Program-made: the position numbers and the translations under genes
Notes under the pieces: generated by a model
Told to the model about the DNA's origin: nothing
Seen by the model: only the letters and a program-made list of their open reading frames with translations
Database searches by the model: none
Part shown: positions 27,000 through 35,234 of the stretch, piece after piece
Layout of the letters: each line of letters begins with the position of its first letter
Position numbering within the stretch: position 1 is the first letter of the stretch
Assembly (NCBI RefSeq): GCF_030817655.1
Contig: NZ_JAUSZM010000003.1
Span: 124,001-188,000, forward strand
Length of the DNA: 64,000 bases
Source of the DNA: Streptomyces sp. V4I2
GTDB taxonomy: Bacteria; Actinomycetota; Actinomycetes; Streptomycetales; Streptomycetaceae
Direction of reading: 5' to 3'

Positions 27000-27587
27000 T
27001 CACAGTGTGCGGGCGCCGTCCTCAGCAGTCGCCGGCACGTGGGCTTGAGCGTCAGTGCTGGCGGCGCTCACCGCGGTCACCCCAGTCACCGCGGTCCCGC
27101 GGTCACCCCACTCACTGCGGTCGCCGCGGTCGTTGCCCCAGGAGGCCTCGTCGACGAAACGGTCGCGGTCGTTGCGCAGGGTGGCGGTGTCGGAGCGGTT
27201 GTCCCACACGTAGTTGCGGCGGTCCTGGAAGAGGTCGGTGCGGGTGTCGCGGCCTTCGCCGGTGTGGATACGGACGGTCGCGCGGCCGGCCAGGCGGTAG
27301 GAGTCGAAGGTGTAGGTGTGGCCGTCCTCGTCCGACAGCGTCCACCCGTCCAGGTTCACGCTGCGGCGGGCGGTGTTGGTGACCTCCACCCACTCCCTGT
27401 TCAAGGAGCGGTTGGAGCGGTCGTCACGGCCCGGGGAGTCGTACTGCACGTCGCTGATCTGGACACGCGGCTGGTACATGCGTACGTCGGCAGCGGACGC
27501 CGGCAGCGCCACCGCCCCGACGACAGCGGCGGCCACGAGCGCGGCGGAGGCCAGACGGCGGGTGGTTACCTTCACGGAAACGGACAC
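27000..27587 (-). CDS. secreted lamin-tail-domain protein
   Basis: About 195 residues from the GTG at 27587, preceded by AGGGGGA. The Sec signal peptide (RLASAALVAAAVVGAVALPASA) ends at an ASA/AD cleavage site. The mature part is a lamin-tail (LTD) Ig-like domain: RVQISDVQYDSP, NREWVEVTNTARRSVNLDGWTLSDEDGHTYTF, DRRNYVWDNRSDTATLRND, VDEASWGNDRGD. Extracellular LTD proteins are common in Streptomyces, often with nucleases or as surface modules; the precise role is unknown. The Asp/Arg-rich tail (RDRFVDEASWGNDRGDRSEW) is the weakly ordered end. Confidence 0.85.
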   Translation of the reverse strand: MSVSVKVTTRRLASAALVAAAVVGAVALPASAADVRMYQPRVQISDVQYDSPGRDDRSNRSLNREWVEVTNTARRSVNLDGWTLSDEDGHTYTFDSYRLAGRATVRIHTGEGRDTRTDLFQDRRNYVWDNRSDTATLRNDRDRFVDEASWGNDRGDRSEWGDRGTAVTGVTAVSAASTDAQAHVPATAEDGARTL

Positions 27588-28572
27588 AGAGTCCCCCTCA
27601 TGTGCGGGCACGTCCCGCACACAGACAAAAGGGCTGTGCGCGGGGGTAGTGCGGATGCGGGCGGCGGCCAGCTGGCCGCACACCCACACCTTGACCACCA
27701 GGCCGGGCCAAGTGAACGCGACGTGAACCGTGTTACAGATCGTCCATATTCCTGTGACTCTCACCTGCAACATCCATCTATGCCCCACAAGCGCCCAATT
27801 GACGCTTCGTCGGGCCGGGCGCCGTTGCGGCGACCGGCCCGTAGCCTGCGTCCGCCACGATGCGCCACCCGGCACCACCCACGCCATCACCCGAAAGTGA
27901 GTAACAACCACCCCATTCCGGGAGAAAGCGAATCCTGGAAGAGGTCAGAACGGTCACGGCCTCGCCGCTCGGCGGGTTGCCGAACATCGGGAAGTGGTCG
28001 GGCCGGCCAAGCCGCCAAGGGAAGTCACCACTCTGGGTACGTAAAGCGCCCTGCCGCCCTGCACGTAGCGGCATGCCTCCGTCGGCAACACCTGACCTTC
28101 GTGTGGTTCGCACCGGCTGGCTGGTACCTGTCATCCCGCTGACCGCCGTGCCGCCTGAACCAGCGTCACGCCGGCCTCGCGCAGGCACGACTCCCGCGGA
28201 CTCAGGACCTCCCCCGCTTCCAACGCTCGTGCAACCCGTTCAGGTCGACCTAGCGGCCCAAGCAGGCCCGACCGCTGACAGCGCCTCCGCAGCCGCAGCC
28301 GACTCAGGGATTCGCCTGCAGCCCGCCTCGCTGCCAGAGTTCAGGGACCACACCCCGCTCCGGCGCAGCGTCCGGTTTCCCCTCCGCTCGGGTCCCTAGG
28401 GCGCCGTCCGAGTAACACCCCCGCACGGCGCCGTCTTTCGGCGCGTTGGTCAGGAAAACGGATGAGCCGCCGATGACGCCGTCGGCGTGACGTCTCCACG
28501 CGGCCGCAACCAAGCCGGGCCATGCGCGGCTCTCCTCCCGCATACCCATCCGCTGCCGGTGAGGAGACCGAC
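27588..28572. other. about 985 bp without a supported gene
   Basis: Contains the promoter region of the lamin-tail gene and several weak GC hairpins. The long frames here lack ribosome binding sites and have shadow-like composition. The length is unusual for this genus, and decayed genes may be present. Confidence 0.4.
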
Positions 28573-28887
28573 ATGACCATCACCCTTGGACATCACACGC
28601 CGCAGACCTTCGCAGACCCCTACGCCGCCGATCCGGCCGAGACCGCCTGGCCCGCCCCGGCCGCACACGGGCAGGACATGGACTACCTGCTGCCGCCGCC
28701 CAACCCCGCGGAACGTCTCAGCGTCCTTATCGACCCGCGCGACCAGCGCCGCCTCGATCTGCACGCCGTTCTGACCGCGGCCGGCATCCCGCCCCGTCCC
28801 GGAGACCGCGAAGCCATCGACCAGCTCAGCGCCCTGCCCGCAAGCATCAACACCACCCTGCAGCGCTGGCTGCACCACACGACATGA
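28573..28887 (+). CDS. hypothetical protein, 104 aa
   Basis: ATG behind GTGAGGAGA. Soluble; the N-terminal part is Pro/Ala-rich. The C-terminal 60 residues are more ordered: ERLSVLIDPRDQRRLDLHAVL, then SALPASINTTLQRWLHHTT. No family recognised. A strong terminator follows at 28903, supporting a monocistronic gene. Confidence 0.6.
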   Translation: MTITLGHHTPQTFADPYAADPAETAWPAPAAHGQDMDYLLPPPNPAERLSVLIDPRDQRRLDLHAVLTAAGIPPRPGDREAIDQLSALPASINTTLQRWLHHTT

Positions 28888-28902
28888 GGCATCCAACAGC
28901 GC

Positions 28903-28939
28903 GAGGGGCCCGTCCACGCTGTGCACGTACGGGCCCCTC
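28903..28939 (+). terminator. hairpin terminator
   Basis: 11-bp perfect stem GAGGGGCCCGT / ACGGGCCCCTC, 16 bp after the preceding stop. Confidence 0.75.
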
Positions 28940-29140
28940 CCTGATCGAGCGCCAGCAGGCCTTGCACCTGCATCCCCGCAGGAAGCAGGAGGTCTTTCCT
29001 GGCCCTGGTCCAGCCTGCGGCTCGGACCCGGCGGCACTCAGAGTGCGGGATGTGGCGTTCCGTCGGTCTTGTCATCGCTCGATGGTGTGACGTTGGGGCA
29101 TCGCTGCCGGTCAGGCGTTCGGGGTTCGCTGGGTTGTGGC

Positions 29141-29261
29141 ATGAGCATGCGCAAGCCGTACCCGAGCGATCTCACCGATGAGCAGTGGGAGCTCGTCGAA
29201 CCCATGATCACGGCATGGAAGGCCCGGCATCCGTCAGTCAGTGGGCATCAGGGGAAGGACG
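29141..29261 (+). pseudogene. N-terminal fragment of an IS5-family transposase
   Basis: MSMRKPYPSDLTDEQWELVEP, then WKARHPSVSGHQGK, the start of a transposase type common in Streptomyces. It ends abruptly at the IS6-family left end (29262). The missing remainder is not found beyond the IS6 right end, so a deletion accompanied or followed the insertion. Confidence 0.75.
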
Positions 29262-29483
29262 GGCACTGTCACCTTGGCTGACCGGTGGGGTGATCTTCTG
29301 GTTGGTCAGCCTGAGAGGGGTGGTCGTCCGTGGGGAGCGCGTCGCTGTTGTTGGACGACTCTCTGCGTGAGCACGTAGCTGGGGGTTGGCGACAGTCGCG
29401 GTGAACATGAATGCTGATCTTGGTGGGCAGTCTGATCTTGCTTCGTGCACGACGACACGGTGTGCACGAGGTGGAGGTGTGAA

Positions 29484-30068
29484 GTGCTCATCGTCGACAC
29501 CGATGTCGCCTGCGTGGAACGCCAGCTGCGGGCCGGTGAGTTGACGTGCCCTGGGTGCGGGGCCGTACTCGCGCCGTGGGGACACGGCCGGCCGCGGGAG
29601 ATTCGTGGTGATCTCGGGTCCCGGCTGTTCGTACGTCCTCGTCGTTCGCGCTGCACGGGCTGCCAGGTCACGCATGTGCTGCTGCCGGAGATGCTGTGGC
29701 CGCGACGGACGGACGCGGCCGAGGTGATCGGGGCCGGGCTGGAGATAGCGGCCCTGGGCATGGGGCACCGCCAGGTCGCCGCCCATCTCGGACTGGCGGA
29801 CGGCACGGTCCGCGGTTGGATCCGCCGCTTCCGCCGCAGGTCGGAGGATGTCCGCCGGTACTTCACCGTCGCGCTGGTCGCGCTCGCGGACGATCCGGTG
29901 ATGCCGGAGCCGACGCAGACGCCGTTGTCGGATGCGGTCTCGGTCGTCGCGGCCGCCCATCGGGCGGCGGCGATGAAGTGGCCGCAGATGAACACGGTGT
30001 CGCGGTGGGCCTTCGCCGGCCGGGCGATAGACGGCCGGGTGCTGACCTGCACTCCTTCGGCTGGTTGA
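29484..30068 (+). CDS. zinc-ribbon HTH protein (DUF6431-like) of the transposon
   Basis: 194 residues from the GTG at 29484, behind GGTGGAGG. Two Cys pairs (CPGCGAVLAPWGHG and RCTGCQVTHVLLP) form a zinc ribbon. An HTH follows (HRQVAAHLGLADGTVRGWIRRFRRR), and the C-terminal part is helical. Proteins of this form accompany DDE-transposase/AAA-ATPase pairs in actinobacterial transposons and probably bind the transposon ends or target DNA. First gene of the element. Confidence 0.75.
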   Translation: MLIVDTDVACVERQLRAGELTCPGCGAVLAPWGHGRPREIRGDLGSRLFVRPRRSRCTGCQVTHVLLPEMLWPRRTDAAEVIGAGLEIAALGMGHRQVAAHLGLADGTVRGWIRRFRRRSEDVRRYFTVALVALADDPVMPEPTQTPLSDAVSVVAAAHRAAAMKWPQMNTVSRWAFAGRAIDGRVLTCTPSAG

Positions 30069-30173
30069 TCAACACGGGCCGCCCCTGGGCGGTGATCGGA
30101 GGCGAGGTGAGTCTTGATCGTGTCCGTCCGCGACCGGGGCGGACACTGATCGAGATGCGAGGAGAGTCCGCGC

Positions 30174-31532
30174 ATGGCATTGAGCGAGGACGAGGACCGC
30201 CGCCGGGCGGAGAAGGCCCGGCAGATCGGTCTGTTCCGCTATTCCCTGATCCAGGACCTGCTGGACAACAGCCTCACGACCCGCGAACGAGGCCGTCTGG
30301 CACGGGAGTTGGCAGACAAAGAGCACACGGATCCGTTCGGCCGGCAGGTGAAGGTGTCCCGGGGCACGATCGACCGGTGGACGCGGGACTACCGCGGCGG
30401 CGGGTTCGCCGCGCTGGTCCCCGAGCCGCGCAAGGCGGTCCCCCGGACACCGCCGGAGGTGCTGGAACTGGCGGCCGCACTGAAGCGGGAGAACCCGGGC
30501 CGGACGGCCGCGCAGATCCAGCGGATCCTGCGGACCACGCAGGGCTGGTCGCCAACCGAGCGCACGCTCCAGCGGCACTTCGTGACCGCCGGGCTGACCC
30601 GCACCGGCGGGGGCGAGACGAACGTCTTCGGCCGGTTCGAGGCCACCCGCGGCAACGAGCTGTGGACCGGGGACGCCCTGCACGGCCCGAAGATCGGCGG
30701 GCGCAAGACATACTTGTTCGCGTTCATCGACGACCACTCCCGGGCGATCGTGGGACACCGGTTCGGGTTCGCCGAGGACACCGTCCGCCTGGCCGCCGCC
30801 CTGCGGCCGGCCCTGTCGGCCCGCGGCGTCCCCGAATCGATCTACGTCGACAACGGGAGTGCCTTCGTCGACACGTGGCTGCTGCGGGCCTGCGTGTCCC
30901 TGGCCATCCGGCTCACCCACTCCAAGCCCGGACGGCCGCAGGGCAGGGGAAAAATCGAACGCTTCTTCCGCACCGTCAGGGACCAGTTCCTCGTCGAACT
31001 CGACGAGGAACGCGTCGGACAGATCGAGCATCTCACCGAGCTGAACAGGCTGTTCACCGCGTGGGTGGAGACGGTCTATCACCGCGCGGTGCACTCCGAG
31101 ACCGGGCAGCCGCCGATCGAACGCTGGCTGGGTTCGATTCCCAGGCCGCTGCCCCTGCCGTCCCCGGCGGATCTGCGGGAGGCGTTCTTGTGGTCGGAGT
31201 TCCGCACCGTGACGAAGACCGCGACGGTCAGCCTGCACGGCAACTCCTACGAGGTCGACCCGTCCCTGGCCGGGATGAGGATCGAGCTGGTCTTCGACCC
31301 GTTCGACCTGACCGACATCGAGGTCAGGGCCTCCGGCAAGGCGTTGGGCAAGGCGGTCCCGCACCACGTCGGCCGCCATGCCCACCCCAAGGCGAGCCCG
31401 GAGACACCGGCCGAGCCGGCGCCGCCGACCGGGATCGACTACCTCAAGATCCTCAACGAGGCACACACCGCGAACACCGCCAAGGGCATCAACTACTCGT
31501 CCCTGATGGACGATTCACGGGGCCGGCAGTGA
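30174..31532 (+). CDS. DDE transposase of Mu/IS481 type
   Basis: 452 residues. N-terminal HTH domains (SRGTIDRWTRDYRGGGFAALVP; RTAAQIQRILRTTQGWSPTERTLQRHF) precede an rve integrase core with WTGDALHG (Asp), IYVDNGSAFVD (Asp) and GRGKIERFFRTVRDQF (Glu). A C-terminal Mu-type beta-barrel (SLHGNSYEVDPSLAGMRIEL) follows. It catalyses strand transfer of the element. Its stop overlaps the next gene (GTGA), so the transposition genes are translationally coupled. Confidence 0.9.
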   Translation: MALSEDEDRRRAEKARQIGLFRYSLIQDLLDNSLTTRERGRLARELADKEHTDPFGRQVKVSRGTIDRWTRDYRGGGFAALVPEPRKAVPRTPPEVLELAAALKRENPGRTAAQIQRILRTTQGWSPTERTLQRHFVTAGLTRTGGGETNVFGRFEATRGNELWTGDALHGPKIGGRKTYLFAFIDDHSRAIVGHRFGFAEDTVRLAAALRPALSARGVPESIYVDNGSAFVDTWLLRACVSLAIRLTHSKPGRPQGRGKIERFFRTVRDQFLVELDEERVGQIEHLTELNRLFTAWVETVYHRAVHSETGQPPIERWLGSIPRPLPLPSPADLREAFLWSEFRTVTKTATVSLHGNSYEVDPSLAGMRIELVFDPFDLTDIEVRASGKALGKAVPHHVGRHAHPKASPETPAEPAPPTGIDYLKILNEAHTANTAKGINYSSLMDDSRGRQ

Positions 31533-31807
31533 AGCCGACCCGGGCCGAGGAACTGTACTTCGACCCCGAACCCGACCTGTTCATGCTCACACCCCGCGAA
31601 CTGGCCGACCGGGCCCTGGCCCTGGCCGAGGGCAGCTGCCACCGGGCCGACCACGACGCCGGCACCCTCGACACTCCCGCCGTCCGCACCGCTTTGCGCG
31701 CGGTCCGTCTCGCCGTCCGGCTCGGACAGCGGGCCGCGGCCGACGACTCAGCCGAACTGGCCGCTGCCCAGGCGCAGTTCTGCCCCTGCTCCAGGAGGAT
31801 TCCATGA
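31529..31807 (+). CDS. small coupling protein of the transposon operon
   Basis: 92 residues. GTG start overlaps the transposase stop and its own stop overlaps the ATPase ATG (ATGA). Helical, Ala/Arg-rich (ELADRALALAEGSCHRADHD, RTALRAVRLAVRLGQRAAA). Unrecognised; the double overlap shows it is translated and probably bridges transposase and ATPase. Confidence 0.65.
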   Translation: MKPTRAEELYFDPEPDLFMLTPRELADRALALAEGSCHRADHDAGTLDTPAVRTALRAVRLAVRLGQRAAADDSAELAAAQAQFCPCSRRIP

Positions 31808-32619
31808 TCGACCGGGTCCAGGGCTACTACGGATTCACCCGCGTCCCCTTCGGCCGGGATCTGGCCCCCTCCATGCTCCACCAGCACAACTCCCACCGGG
31901 AGGCCGCCGCCCGCATCGCGTGGTGCATCAACAACAAGGCGATCGGCGTGGTCACCGGCGAGGTCGGCGCGGGCAAGACCGTCGCCCTCAAGGGCGCCGT
32001 CGCCTCCCTCGACCCGGCCCGCTTCACCGTGATCTACCAGCCCAACCCCGAGGTCGGCATGCGCGGCCTCTACGACCGGATCGTCACCAGCCTGGGCGGC
32101 ACCCCGAAATACCAGTCCGCCGCTCTCGCAGCTCAGGCGTCCGCCGCGCTGGCCGCCGAGGTCGACGAGCGTGGACGCACCCCCGCGGTCGTGATCGACG
32201 AGTCGCACCTCCTGGACCACCACGAGTTGGACGCGATCCGCATGCTCACCAACTACGACATGGACTCCACAACGCCGTTCGCGGTGTTGCTGATCGGCCA
32301 GCCCACTCTGCGCAAACGAATGAAACACGGCGTCCTGGCGGCCCTGGACCAGCGGATCTCGATCAGCTTCCAGATGCCGACGATGAGCAAGGAGGAGACC
32401 GCCAGCTACATCAAGCACCACCTGACGATCGCCGGACGATCGGATCCGCTGTTCTCCGACGACGCCGTCGACCTGATCCACCTCACCAGCCGCGGCCTGC
32501 CTCGGTCGGTCAACAACATCGCCCTGCAGTCCCTCATCGCCGCGTTCGCCGACGAGAAGAGCATCGTCGACGAGTCCTCCACCCGCCTCGCCATCTCCGA
32601 GACACACGCGACAGACTGA
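31804..32619 (+). CDS. AAA ATPase of TniB/ExeA type
   Basis: 271 residues behind CAGGAGGATT. Walker A GEVGAGKTVALKG, Walker B TPAVVIDESHLL, sensor-1-like FAVLLIGQPTLRK, arginine-finger region ALDQRISISFQMP. TniB/MuB-like ATPases select the target and activate the transposase. With the DDE transposase it makes a two-component transposition machine. No TniQ gene is present. Confidence 0.88.
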   Translation: MIDRVQGYYGFTRVPFGRDLAPSMLHQHNSHREAAARIAWCINNKAIGVVTGEVGAGKTVALKGAVASLDPARFTVIYQPNPEVGMRGLYDRIVTSLGGTPKYQSAALAAQASAALAAEVDERGRTPAVVIDESHLLDHHELDAIRMLTNYDMDSTTPFAVLLIGQPTLRKRMKHGVLAALDQRISISFQMPTMSKEETASYIKHHLTIAGRSDPLFSDDAVDLIHLTSRGLPRSVNNIALQSLIAAFADEKSIVDESSTRLAISETHATD

Positions 32620-32634
32620 AGGGCGCCCGGCGGG

Positions 32635-33168
32635 TCAGGCGGCAGCGGCCCGAAGATCCCCGGCCGTCAGCAGCGACAACAGTCCGATGCCCTCGGCGGC
32701 GAGGGCATCGGCTCCGCCTTGCTCACGGTCGATCACGCACAGAGCCTCCTGCACCTGAGCCCCCAGACCCCGCAGGTCCGCGGTCGACAGCACGATCTGC
32801 CCACCGCTGGTGACCACGTCCTCAACCACCAGCACCCGGCGGCCCTCGACATCGGCGCCCTCGGCGAGACGGCAGGTGCCATACGGCTTCGCCTGCTTGC
32901 GCACGAACGCGCAAGGCAGACCCGTGTGCCGGCCGAGTGCGGTCACCACCGGGATGCCGCCCATCTCCAGGCCGGCCAGCACCTCAGTGCCCGAGGGCAC
33001 CAGCGGGGCCATCCGCTGGGCGATCTCGTCCAGCAGGACCGGGTCACCCTCGAACCGGTACTTGTCGAAGTACTCCGTGGCAGTACGTCCGGACCGGAGC
33101 GTGAATTGCCCGGTCAGATGGGAGACAGCATGGATACGGCGAGCAAGATCAGAATGAGTCACAGACAT
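32635..33168 (-). CDS. pyrE: orotate phosphoribosyltransferase, transposon passenger
   Basis: 177 residues from the ATG at 33168. PRPP-binding motif RVLVVEDVVTSGGQ, substrate loop FVRKQAKPYGTC, and N-terminal TGQFTLRSGRTATEYFDKYRFEGDP. It makes OMP from orotate and PRPP in pyrimidine synthesis. It lies inside the transposon ends, convergent with the ATPase gene (15 bp apart), and so is cargo. A housekeeping pyrE would be expected elsewhere in the genome. All motifs look intact. Confidence 0.88.
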   Translation of the reverse strand: MSVTHSDLARRIHAVSHLTGQFTLRSGRTATEYFDKYRFEGDPVLLDEIAQRMAPLVPSGTEVLAGLEMGGIPVVTALGRHTGLPCAFVRKQAKPYGTCRLAEGADVEGRRVLVVEDVVTSGGQIVLSTADLRGLGAQVQEALCVIDREQGGADALAAEGIGLLSLLTAGDLRAAAA

Positions 33169-33214
33169 CCAGTCTTCCAGCCGTCCCTCCCAGGCAAGAC
33201 ACCGGCTCTCTCCA

Positions 33215-33249
33215 CGACACCGTGAACACGAAGCCGACACCGTGAACAC
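33215..33249. repeat. subterminal direct repeat pair
   Basis: CGACACCGTGAACAC occurs twice, 20 bp apart start to start, about 100 bp inside the right transposon end and upstream of pyrE. Candidate transposase-binding or operator sites. A clear counterpart at the left end was not found. Confidence 0.5.
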
Positions 33250-33254
33250 CAAGA

Positions 33255-33281
33255 ACCCCTGCGGCCTGCGGCCGCAGGGGT
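33255..33281. terminator. hairpin upstream of pyrE within the transposon right end
   Basis: 12-bp perfect stem ACCCCTGCGGCC / GGCCGCAGGGGT with loop TGC. Probably insulates the transposon from outside transcription. Confidence 0.6.
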
Positions 33282-33352
33282 CATTTCACGCCCGCTCGTC
33301 ATCAACGGCAGTGTCGCCGTCGTGCTCATCCAGCGCGTCGCGCAACAGCTGT

Positions 33353-34085
33353 CGTACAAGGGGCACCGGTACCCGGTCGAGGTCATCTCCCACTGCGGCT
33401 GTAGCACCGCTTCCCGTTGTCGTTCCGCGAGGTCGAGGAGCTGATGCTCAAGCGCGGCGTGAGCGTCTCCTATGAGTCGGTGCGGCGGTGGTGTGGGAAG
33501 TTCGGGCAGCAGTACGCAGGCGCGCTGCGCCGCCGGCAGCCTCTGCCTGGGGACAAGTGGCTCTACCTTCTTGAACGGGTTGGTCCTCCCGTTCGACGAA
33601 GTCTTCATCAAGATCAACGGCGAGCAGCGGTACCTGTGGCGGGCCGTCGACCAGGACGGCAACGTCCTCGACATCCTCGTGCAGGACCGCCGGGACAAGG
33701 CCGCGGCCAGGCGTTTCTTCCGCAGGCTGATGAAGAAGACCCGCACGGTGCCGCGGGTGATCGTCACCGACAAGCTCCGCTCCTACGGCGCGGCACACCG
33801 CGAGGTCATGCCCTGCGTCGAGCACCGCTCCCACAAGGGCCTGAACAACCGGGCGGAGAACAGCCACCAGCCCACCAGCCCACCAGGCAGCGCGAGCGGG
33901 CGATGAAAGGCTTCCGCAGCCCCGGCGCAGCCCAGCGGTTCCTGTCCGTATTCAGCGGCGTCTCACCCCACTTCCGGCCCCGCCGCCAGCTGATGCCCGC
34001 ACACCACTACCGAGCCGAAATGACCGTCCGCTTCGCAATCTGGGAGCAGATCACCGGCGTCGCCGGCCTCTCCACCACGGCCTGA
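33353..34085 (+). pseudogene. IS6-family transposase, several frameshifts
   Basis: Frames in order: SYKGHRYPVEVISHC; FREVEELMLKRGVSVSYESV with WCGKFGQQYAGALRRR; FDEVFIKINGEQRYLWRAVD, VTDKLRSYGAAHREVMP and HRSHKGLNNRAENSHQPT; MKGFRSPGAAQRFLSVFSGVSPHFRPRR. Breaks lie near 33405, at a 33-base extra segment at 33563-33595, and at a CAGCCCAC-type tandem duplication near 33870-33885. Not functional. Confidence 0.8.
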
Positions 34086-34161
34086 GCACAGCCCGGAACT
34101 GGGCCCCACCACACCGCGACACACCATCAGACACCTATCCGCCCAACAACGTGACAGCGCC

Positions 34162-34341
34162 TGCCGCGGCGATCGACAGCTGCGCGAGGGCACGGTTCGA
34201 GTGATCTCCGACGAGGTTCCCTACATCTCCCACCCACCTTCCACCAGGATGGATGGGGTTTTCGGCAGGCGCAGGGCTGGGTGCTGCAGACCCCAGTGTG
34301 CGCAGGACCTCCAGGGCAGCGAGCACATCCAGCTTGCTCAC
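34162..34341 (-). pseudogene. fragment of a hypothetical gene cut by the IS6 right end
   Basis: Minus-strand frame MSKLDVLAALEVLRTLGSAA...DHSNRALAQLSIAAAGA that runs into the IS6 terminal repeat at 34161. The product is not recognised. Confidence 0.35.
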
Positions 34342-34514
34342 GTCGGCCGGCGCCTGGGGACCGTCCCGATATCGGCCCCGGAGTGGGGGCAGGGGCGCGC
34401 GGAGGAGAAGGCCACCGCCTGATTCGGCTTCGTTCTGACGGTTCGGTGGCCGCTATCGCGCCCGAGCGTCTCGGGGCGGACGCCGGCTGTCCCCGCTCGC
34501 ACATCCTGTACGGG

Positions 34515-34895
34515 TCACCCGGTGCTGCGCCACGAGCGCAGACGGTCGGCGATGTCGTAGACGGTGAGCCGCAGCGCGCGGATGTCGGTGATCAGGTCCC
34601 GCCACGGCTCGATTGAGTCGTCGACCTCCTCCCCGGAGGCTCGGATGTACGCCACCGCCACGCCATACGCGAAGTACGCGTTGCGGGCCGGCAACGGGCG
34701 CAGCAGGACCAGCTGCTCAAGTAGGGCGGCAGCCCGCCAGTAGGCGTCGGGCTCGCCCATGTCCAGTTGTGGTGTGTTCACCCGGTGCCGAGCAACGGCG
34801 GCCACCAGGCCCGAGTAGTCTCGGACCCCGAGTGCCTTGCCGAGTAGTTCCTCTTGTCGGTCAAGGAGCCATCGGATGTCGATATGCAGGTCCAA
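34515..34895 (-). CDS. Fic/Doc-like toxin component without the Fic motif
   Basis: 126 residues. TTG start 3 bp after the antitoxin stop. Doc-like layout: N-terminal HIDIRWLLDRQEELLG, helix DYSGLVAAVARH, AAALLEQLVLLRP, and the segment RPLPARNAYFAYGVAVAYIRASGEEVD. The last aligns with the Doc active site and following helix (HPF-x-x-GN-x-R). The His, Asp/Gly and Arg of that motif are missing; only the Asn remains. Streptomycetes carry a family of such degenerate Fic-fold toxins beside ribbon-helix-helix antitoxins. Whether it still kills, and how, is unknown. Confidence 0.7.
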   Translation of the reverse strand: MDLHIDIRWLLDRQEELLGKALGVRDYSGLVAAVARHRVNTPQLDMGEPDAYWRAAALLEQLVLLRPLPARNAYFAYGVAVAYIRASGEEVDDSIEPWRDLITDIRALRLTVYDIADRLRSWRSTG

Positions 34896-34898
34896 GAG

Positions 34899-35150
34899 TC
34901 AGGCCGCCCGCCCCGCGGCGTTTCGCCGGGCCGGGGCGTCGTCAGGGAAGGCCTCATCGAATGCCTCGGCCAGGCCGGGCCGGGCGATGATCTCGCGGAA
35001 CACGGCCGTCGCCTTGCTCAGCTTGATCTGGTTCTCTTCCTCTATGGCCAGCTCGGCCAGGTAGGCGCGCACGCTCTGTCCGCGGGCCGCGGCAACCGCG
35101 GCGAACCGGTCCCTGGTCTCGGAGTCGACCTTTACGGTGGTGTCAGCCAT
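34899..35150 (-). CDS. ribbon-helix-helix antitoxin
   Basis: 83 residues from the ATG at 35150. N-terminal beta strand and helices TTVKVDSETRDRFAAVAAARGQSVRAYLAEL form a MetJ/Arc-type DNA-binding fold. The C-terminal part (FREIIARPGLAEAFDEAFPD) would neutralise the toxin. It precedes the toxin gene in an operon and should autorepress it. Confidence 0.8.
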   Translation of the reverse strand: MADTTVKVDSETRDRFAAVAAARGQSVRAYLAELAIEEENQIKLSKATAVFREIIARPGLAEAFDEAFPDDAPARRNAAGRAA

Positions 35151-35234
35151 ATCCCGAGTATGCACCCATGGGTACGTTCGCGAATACCTCTCACGGAACC
35201 ACGGCCGCATTCCGGTCGGTGATAGTGCTGGTGC

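Larger units (their letters stand above)
29349..33347 (+). mobile_element. Mu/Tn5053-like transposon carrying pyrE
   Basis: 3999 bp. Ends TGTTGGACGACTC... and, read inward from the right, TGTTGCGCGACGC...; 21 of the first 27 positions agree, including TGAGCACG at 20-27. A direct repeat GCTGT flanks it (29344-29348 and 33348-33352), the 5-bp duplication typical of TG...CA-ended Mu/Tn7/Tn5053-type elements. Removing the element and one GCTGT restores the IS6 sequence GTCGCTGTCGTACAAGG. Genes: zinc-ribbon/HTH protein, DDE transposase, small linker protein, AAA ATPase and a convergent orotate phosphoribosyltransferase. Confidence 0.85.
29262..34161 (+). mobile_element. IS6-family element split by a 4-kb transposon
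   Basis: Left end GGCACTGTCACCTTGGCTGA (29262 on); right end, read inward from 34161, GGCGCTGTCACGTTG. The element's left 87 bp (29262-29348) and the rest (33348-34161) are separated by the Mu/Tn5053-like transposon. Flanking octamers differ (GAAGGACG and TGCCGCGG), so the copy was rearranged after insertion. Related fragments lie at 35568-35788 and 58551-59338. Confidence 0.75.

Noticed and set aside
26892..28142. 416-residue plus-strand frame
   Set aside because: Antisense to the lamin-tail gene, no ribosome binding site, shadow composition.
29696..31807. 703-residue plus-strand frame across the transposon
   Set aside because: Out of frame with the DDE transposase for most of its length; only its last 92 codons (31529-31807) are a real gene.
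33215..33249. Direct repeats CGACACCGTGAACAC considered as part of a CRISPR array
   Set aside because: Only two units, 5-bp spacing; better explained as subterminal transposon sites.
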